Shown piece by piece: positions 6,620-10,439 of a DNA stretch of 10,439 bases. Position 1 is the stretch's first letter; the number at the start of each line of letters is the position of its first letter. The translations under genes and the position numbers were made by a program. Below the pieces are notes generated by a model. The model made no database searches. It was given only the letters and a program-made list of their open reading frames with translations, and was not told where the DNA came from. Source of the stretch: Candidatus Saccharibacteria bacterium UBA2866 (GTDB lineage Bacteria; Patescibacteriota; Saccharimonadia; Saccharimonadales; Saccharimonadaceae); contig DEEY01000012.1 of assembly GCA_002350545.1 (NCBI GenBank), positions 3,464-13,902 on the forward strand. Direction: 5' to 3'.

Positions 6620-7576
6620 TTAAAACTCCCTCAAGAAATTAAGATTGCCACCTTCGAACTGTCGTATATCACCTAGTGCATATTTTAAAAGCACTAATCT
6701 TTCAATTCCACCACCCCAAGCAAATCCATGATATTTTTCTGGGTCAATCCCTGCCATTTTCAAAACATTCGGATGAGTCATCCCGCAACCTAACATTTCC
6801 AACCAATCGCCTTTCTTGCCGCCCAAAGATTTTGGTTTTTCAATTAAAAGCTCTACCGATGGCTCTGTAAATGGAAAATACCCAGGTTGAGTTCGGATTT
6901 CCAGTTTTTGCCCATAGTATCTTTCAAAGAATTCTCTAAGGACTCCTAGCATATTACCAAGTGTACAAGTTTCCGAAACGAACATTCCTTCGCACTGATA
7001 AAAAGTATGTTCGTGTGTTGCGTCAACATCTTCGTTCCGATAAACTCGCCCCGGAATCACTACCGCCAAAGGTTCGCCTTGTTCTAGCTTATATTTGAAC
7101 TTCTTCAGCGCACGGTTTTCCATCGTTGAGGTATGTGCTGGAGGGATCAGCCCTTCCTCAGTCCTAAAAGTATCATAGCCATCCCGTGCTGGATGTTCTT
7201 TTGCAAAATTCAAAGAATCAAACATGTGATATTCATCATCTAATTGTCGGCTCTCCATCACTTCAAAGCCCATCATTTGGTATATCTCGATTACCTTATC
7301 TAATTCAGTCATCAAAGGGTGCTTTGAGCCCATTTCTGCTGGATAAAACTCTGGCATATTTTCGTTCACGCCTGACCATGCGGTTATGTCAATCGGCTCC
7401 GCTGCTATATCAACTAAAGCTTTTTCCGCCGCTGCAATCTTTGCTAAAATTTCTTGTTTTTGTGCATTAATTTTGCGCCCAAATTCCGCCCGTTTTTCAA
7501 CCGGCAAATCCCTCACCCCCGCGGCTTCTTGATTAATCTTTTTTAATTCTTGTTTTAGTGTCTCCAACTCTGTCAT
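6620..7576 (-). CDS. pheS: Phenylalanyl-tRNA synthetase alpha subunit
   Basis: PheS (318 residues) carries the class II catalytic site that activates Phe and transfers it to tRNA-Phe. Residues 1-55 form a short helical, coiled-coil-like arm; the family is commonly a little longer. Motif 2 is GRVYRNEDVDATHEHTFYQ (176-194) and motif 3 is GGGIERLVLLKYALGDIRQF (288-307). Pocket residues match the Thermus enzyme by position: H148 and S150 (Thermus H178, S180), Q194 and E196 (Q218, E220), F234 and F236 in FPFTEP (F258, F260), and A286, the Ala that sets pocket size. GCGMTHPNVL (263-272) is conserved. Odd: the usual LLRTHTS before the pocket reads LIPPAHTS, losing Arg and Thr. Transcription appears to start three or four bases before ATG. 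There is no T-box, pheM-like leader or Shine-Dalgarno sequence. Confidence 0.97.
   Translation of the reverse strand: MTELETLKQELKKINQEAAGVRDLPVEKRAEFGRKINAQKQEILAKIAAAEKALVDIAAEPIDITAWSGVNENMPEFYPAEMGSKHPLMTELDKVIEIYQMMGFEVMESRQLDDEYHMFDSLNFAKEHPARDGYDTFRTEEGLIPPAHTSTMENRALKKFKYKLEQGEPLAVVIPGRVYRNEDVDATHEHTFYQCEGMFVSETCTLGNMLGVLREFFERYYGQKLEIRTQPGYFPFTEPSVELLIEKPKSLGGKKGDWLEMLGCGMTHPNVLKMAGIDPEKYHGFAWGGGIERLVLLKYALGDIRQFEGGNLNFLREF
6626..6632 (-). promoter_or_regulatory. Ribosome binding site of pheT
   Basis: On the minus strand GAGGGAG lies seven bases before the pheT ATG, within the last codons of pheS. Its spacing is normal and it supports the chosen start. It contrasts with the promoter-proximal genes of the window, which have no such site, and suggests that Shine-Dalgarno sequences are used here mainly for genes internal to operons. 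Confidence 0.75.
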
Positions 7577-7586
7577 ATCTATGCTT

Positions 7587-7615
7587 ATTATACCTCTACT
7601 TGACTTTTTTTACAA
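7587..7615 (-). promoter_or_regulatory. Promoter of pheST with almost no leader
   Basis: On the minus strand TTGTAA, a 17-bp spacer and a perfect TATAAT form a sigma-70-type promoter. The -10 box ends ten bases (AAGCATAGAT) before the pheS ATG, so the 5' leader would be only three or four bases. No TGn extension is present. This excludes T-box or leader-peptide attenuation for a transcript starting here. Its -35 region overlaps that of an opposing promoter. Confidence 0.65.
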
Positions 7616-7628
7616 TCTATGATATAAT
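7600..7628 (+). promoter_or_regulatory. Strong promoter-like sequence on the plus strand, against all genes
   Basis: TTGACT (7600-7605), a 17-bp spacer and a perfect TATAAT (7623-7628), preceded by TGA as an extended -10, make this the best consensus promoter in the window. It points rightwards, antisense to the 3' end of the large gene, and overlaps the pheS promoter, so the two could compete for polymerase. The predicted start is near 7635. No gene follows on this strand; a hairpin with a T-run comes at once. It may drive a tiny or antisense RNA, or be a chance product of AT-rich sequence. Confidence 0.45.
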
Positions 7629-7638
7629 GGAAATATGT

Positions 7639-7661
7639 AGGGGTTTTGTGCCCTCTTTTTT
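7639..7661 (+). terminator. Short hairpin with six-T run, plus strand orientation
   Basis: AGGG (7639-7642), an eight-base loop and CCCT (7651-7654) form a 4-bp stem, followed by C and six T (7656-7661). The order of stem and T-run fits termination on the plus strand, just downstream of the plus-strand promoter-like sequence. On the minus strand the A-run precedes the stem and no U-run follows, so it is not a convincing intrinsic terminator for the large gene. The stem is short, so function is uncertain. Confidence 0.35.
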
Positions 7662-10439
7662 ATGCCGCAAAACTACGGTTACGCACATCCGCATAGCTTA
7701 TCGGGTTAAGCAATATCACCAATAAATTGTCCGCCACGGTATTTTCATTATCAAATTTAAGCTCTTTTTCTACCTTTACCGCTGGCTCTCCAAACGCATA
7801 CCGCTCTACCGGGTTATAATTATTCACGTACTCATAATATCTTGCAATATACAAGATGTCGGAAACCGTCTCTTTATCCAAACCGGAATATCTAGCTAGC
7901 ATTCCCTCATATGAATTATCTAATGGATTCTCTTTGTAATATTCTTCCAGATATGCAGTCACAGCGGATTTCTCAACTACACCCATTGACTCTGCCAGAG
8001 ATTGGTCTTCTATAAAGCGCTGATAATACTTAGCTTCATCCCAACTCGGCGCTGAAGCATTGTCAACCGTATTCCCAGCCACACAAGACTCCCCACTAAT
8101 ATATCCAAGATTATTCAAAGAATTAATATTTTCAATTACATCAATGCCATCACCGATAAACGGGAGAGCGCCAATCCCTCCATCTATCACTGCGTCTGTA
8201 TAAGTATTACCAGTATTTGCACTAGTAGAAGAATTAAGACTAGATACAATATTATAATCCGTTATCCCAAACATCGAAGTCCTACCATCACAGTACACTA
8301 TATACTTCGCCAAATCGGAGTCACCTTTGATTTTTACATTCCCATCACTCGTTGTCTCATCTGCAAGACCACCAAAATCATTAACTTTATTAATCACATC
8401 CACTGGATCATTGTTGATCGTAGACATGTCTGTCATTACATACGGGTTACAATAAGCATCACCGATCACGCCAATCGATGCGAGATAAGGACAAGTATTC
8501 TCGTATTCTTCTTCAGTCGGCAAGGTGCTCGCAATATCATAGGCGGAAGCCGTTGGGCTTAGTGCCGCAATAGAATTATTCACCACAGAACCGCCCGATG
8601 TTATCGTACTCATCAGCGAATTCGCCGACGTAAAGCTCATTAGCTGTGTTAGTAAAGTACCCATAAATGTATATTTAGACGTCGTATCAAACGGATCCAA
8701 ACTTTCTCGTTCATACCTAGCGTAATCTTCCATTACTTGCCGCTGAGCCACTGCATAGCTTTCATATTTTTCTCTTGTAGCCGGCGATCCACCATTAGCT
8801 CTATGCGCCCCACCAAGATACATATTGCCACCAGAAGTCAAAGCATTCCCCAAATCTACCCCACCAAGATTAGACACCAAATCACGCGTCCATGCACTTA
8901 TAAGTATCGGAGACAATATGCTAAACACGCCAGCAATAGCTACGCCAATAGCAGCACTCTTCAATATCGCCCCACCTATATCTACTGCCAGCTCAACGCA
9001 ACCTTTAACCGCCAACGCTATCCCAGCCCCACCCGCAACTGAAGAAATTATCCCGCCAACACATTCAAGCGTATCTACAAGACCATCGACAGCCTCGTAC
9101 GCAGAAAGGGCTAATTTAGCTATCGTACAGCCCTGAAACGCCGTCATGCTCGCGCCAATCCCACCCAACACATTTTTGACACTCGCTGTCAAATTGAAAC
9201 TCTGAACACTTGCATCATTCGTATTCACCTTTCCCCCACTATACAACGCCGCCACACCCTCGGCTTCCATTGCAGACTTGCCCTCATATGTCTTATCTTC
9301 ATACGTCCCCTTATAATCACTCTCGGAACTGCCGTCCCCATCAACCGATGCGCTCTTAAGTACTTTATCAGTAGTGTTTTGTTTTTCATTCAACGTTGTA
9401 GCTAGTTCATGAATTGGCGCATCATCCCCATATCCAGCTTTTACTTTATCCGCCGTTTCAAAATAAGCCGTCGCTAGGTTAATAATTTGTAAAGCCTCCG
9501 CTGCCGTTACAGCCAAAGTAATTGCGCCTATTGCATTGGATACCCCGCACACTATATTTGCACTAGCCGAGAACTTACTTTCTATATTCTTCATTTTACT
9601 CGACAAACTACTAGTATCCCCTCTTTTTATTTTGCCAGAATCATTAGAGCTGTCTTCTTTTTTATAACCAGTAACTTTTCCGTCATCGTCAGTCTCCCCC
9701 TCAGACGACTCTCTGACCTTTTCACCTTCATTATCAATCATGTCAGTTTTTTCACCTAGTGTCTCCTTCACCGCCGCCAAACCATCACCATCCAGTAGTG
9801 CTTTTTTATTTTCATAATCATTAAACATATTTCGTGTTAAATTATTATTTTTAAGGAATGCGCTCACCCTTGTGCCAAACCAATTCGCAATTTGCCCACG
9901 CCAAGTCATCGAACCGGCATTATAAGCCCGGTGAAAGTCAGTATTAGAATTATATACGTCATCAAACTCTCTTGCCGTAATCACCTTTATATCGCCAGAT
10001 CCATCATCGAACTTAAGTACCTTGGTTTTCTTTCCGTCAATTTCATAATTTTCATCAAACTCAATGCCCTGCTGCTTAAGCCTCTCTTTTTCTTTTTTTG
10101 TTATACTAAATGTCTTACCAAAAATAGTCCCCCTAACAGGATCTTTCACTCGTCCAGATTCCATTTGCAAACGGAAAAATCTACTAGATCTCGTGTTTGC
10201 CGAAACCTGCATAGAGTTAAACGTCTCTTGAAATTGTGCCACCAAGCTAAATGGCTGGAATAGTTGTGATCCCCCCATAATTCCACCTACACCCACAATC
10301 AATCCAATCACTAGACCTATCGGGCCACCTTTCTTAAGCCAACCTCTCGACTTTTTCTTGCCTTTTCCACTTTTTCCGCCAACTCCACCTGCAGTTTTTC
10401 CGTTACCAGAATATAGTCCACCTACCTTAGTCTCTTTAT
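7660..10439 (-). CDS. Large membrane-anchored protein of unknown function, 5' end outside the window
   Basis: I do not recognise a named family. The frame is open to the window edge without a stop, giving at least 925 residues; the GTG at 10311 is internal, because 42 more codons lie upstream. Numbering from the edge: 1-38 is Gly/Lys-rich (GKSGKGKKKSRGWLKKGG) and probably cytoplasmic; 39-57 is a hydrophobic, Gly-rich segment; 65-200 is a mixed soluble region; 230-290 is acidic and Ser-rich. Hydrophobic, Ala/Gly-rich segments lie at about 293-325, 424-445 and 453-512. A conserved-looking stretch NLGGVDLGNALTSGGNMYLG (523-542) follows, then a long region with C649, C663, C716 and C785, ending NRSFAA. 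The many hydrophobic stretches recall the large membrane proteins in saccharibacterial type IV secretion or pilus clusters. That is a guess from general style; no catalytic motif is visible. Confidence 0.85.
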   Translation of the reverse strand, partial: KETKVGGLYSGNGKTAGGVGGKSGKGKKKSRGWLKKGGPIGLVIGLIVGVGGIMGGSQLFQPFSLVAQFQETFNSMQVSANTRSSRFFRLQMESGRVKDPVRGTIFGKTFSITKKEKERLKQQGIEFDENYEIDGKKTKVLKFDDGSGDIKVITAREFDDVYNSNTDFHRAYNAGSMTWRGQIANWFGTRVSAFLKNNNLTRNMFNDYENKKALLDGDGLAAVKETLGEKTDMIDNEGEKVRESSEGETDDDGKVTGYKKEDSSNDSGKIKRGDTSSLSSKMKNIESKFSASANIVCGVSNAIGAITLAVTAAEALQIINLATAYFETADKVKAGYGDDAPIHELATTLNEKQNTTDKVLKSASVDGDGSSESDYKGTYEDKTYEGKSAMEAEGVAALYSGGKVNTNDASVQSFNLTASVKNVLGGIGASMTAFQGCTIAKLALSAYEAVDGLVDTLECVGGIISSVAGGAGIALAVKGCVELAVDIGGAILKSAAIGVAIAGVFSILSPILISAWTRDLVSNLGGVDLGNALTSGGNMYLGGAHRANGGSPATREKYESYAVAQRQVMEDYARYERESLDPFDTTSKYTFMGTLLTQLMSFTSANSLMSTITSGGSVVNNSIAALSPTASAYDIASTLPTEEEYENTCPYLASIGVIGDAYCNPYVMTDMSTINNDPVDVINKVNDFGGLADETTSDGNVKIKGDSDLAKYIVYCDGRTSMFGITDYNIVSSLNSSTSANTGNTYTDAVIDGGIGALPFIGDGIDVIENINSLNNLGYISGESCVAGNTVDNASAPSWDEAKYYQRFIEDQSLAESMGVVEKSAVTAYLEEYYKENPLDNSYEGMLARYSGLDKETVSDILYIARYYEYVNNYNPVERYAFGEPAVKVEKELKFDNENTVADNLLVILLNPISYADVRNRSFAA

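Noticed and set aside
7577..7659. T-box or phe leader peptide controlling pheST
   Set aside because: The spacer is only 83 bp, the pheS promoter lies almost on the start codon, and no T-box consensus or Phe-rich leader frame is present.
7639..7661. Terminator of the large gene on the minus strand
   Set aside because: On that strand the homopolymer run comes before the stem and no U-run follows it, so the orientation is wrong.
7662..7709. Tiny plus-strand frame of 15 codons starting MPQNYGYAH, downstream of the plus-strand promoter-like sequence
   Set aside because: No Shine-Dalgarno sequence, placed after the T-run, and fully antisense to the end of the large gene. Too short to support without expression data.
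8737..9136. Two overlapping plus-strand frames of about 100 codons opposite the large gene
   Set aside because: They overlap each other and mirror Ala/Gly-rich codons of the opposite gene; no ribosome binding site or recognisable motif.

Overview
The window reads as a compact, AT-leaning bacterial chromosome segment. Every convincing gene lies on the minus strand, so transcription runs from high to low coordinates. Small genes, very short spacers, leaderless-looking promoters, a PheT with a shortened C-terminal domain and a large glycine- and alanine-rich membrane protein together suggest Candidate Phyla Radiation (Patescibacteria), most likely Saccharibacteria (TM7). That placement is inference from protein style, since there is no rRNA here. 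Stop codons TAA, TAG and TGA all occur at gene ends, and nothing calls for a recoded UGA.

Layout in order of transcription: (1) 10439-7660, the 3' part of a gene for a large, multi-hydrophobic-segment protein (at least 925 residues) whose start lies outside the window. (2) 7659-7577, an 83-bp spacer with two overlapping, divergent promoter-like sequences and a small hairpin with a T-run. (3) 7576-4255, pheS and pheT, one nucleotide apart, encoding the two subunits of phenylalanyl-tRNA synthetase. (4) 4217-2429, ftsE and ftsX, the ATP-binding cassette complex that controls cell-wall hydrolysis at division. (5) 2407-1265, a secreted coiled-coil plus CHAP-domain peptidoglycan hydrolase, the expected effector of FtsEX. 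(6) 1242-28, a membrane-anchored PDZ/S41 C-terminal processing protease, followed by a weak terminator-like hairpin. Items 4-6 form a coherent envelope-remodelling module: an ATPase and transmembrane transducer, a hydrolase, and a protease that could process envelope proteins.

Two observations stand out. First, pheT carries a 124-bp palindromic element (5918-6041) inside its reading frame. It has 24 paired outer bases and three inner hairpins, is about 66% G+C in its core against about 38% in a flanking stretch, and adds roughly 40 residues to an interdomain linker. Second, ftsE, the CHAP gene and the S41 gene share one start architecture: an extended -10 box ending exactly six bases before ATG, which predicts leaderless mRNAs. 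pheT, internal to an operon, has an ordinary Shine-Dalgarno sequence instead. There are no gene-free stretches over 300 bases, and I saw no tRNA, rRNA, CRISPR array or transposase gene.
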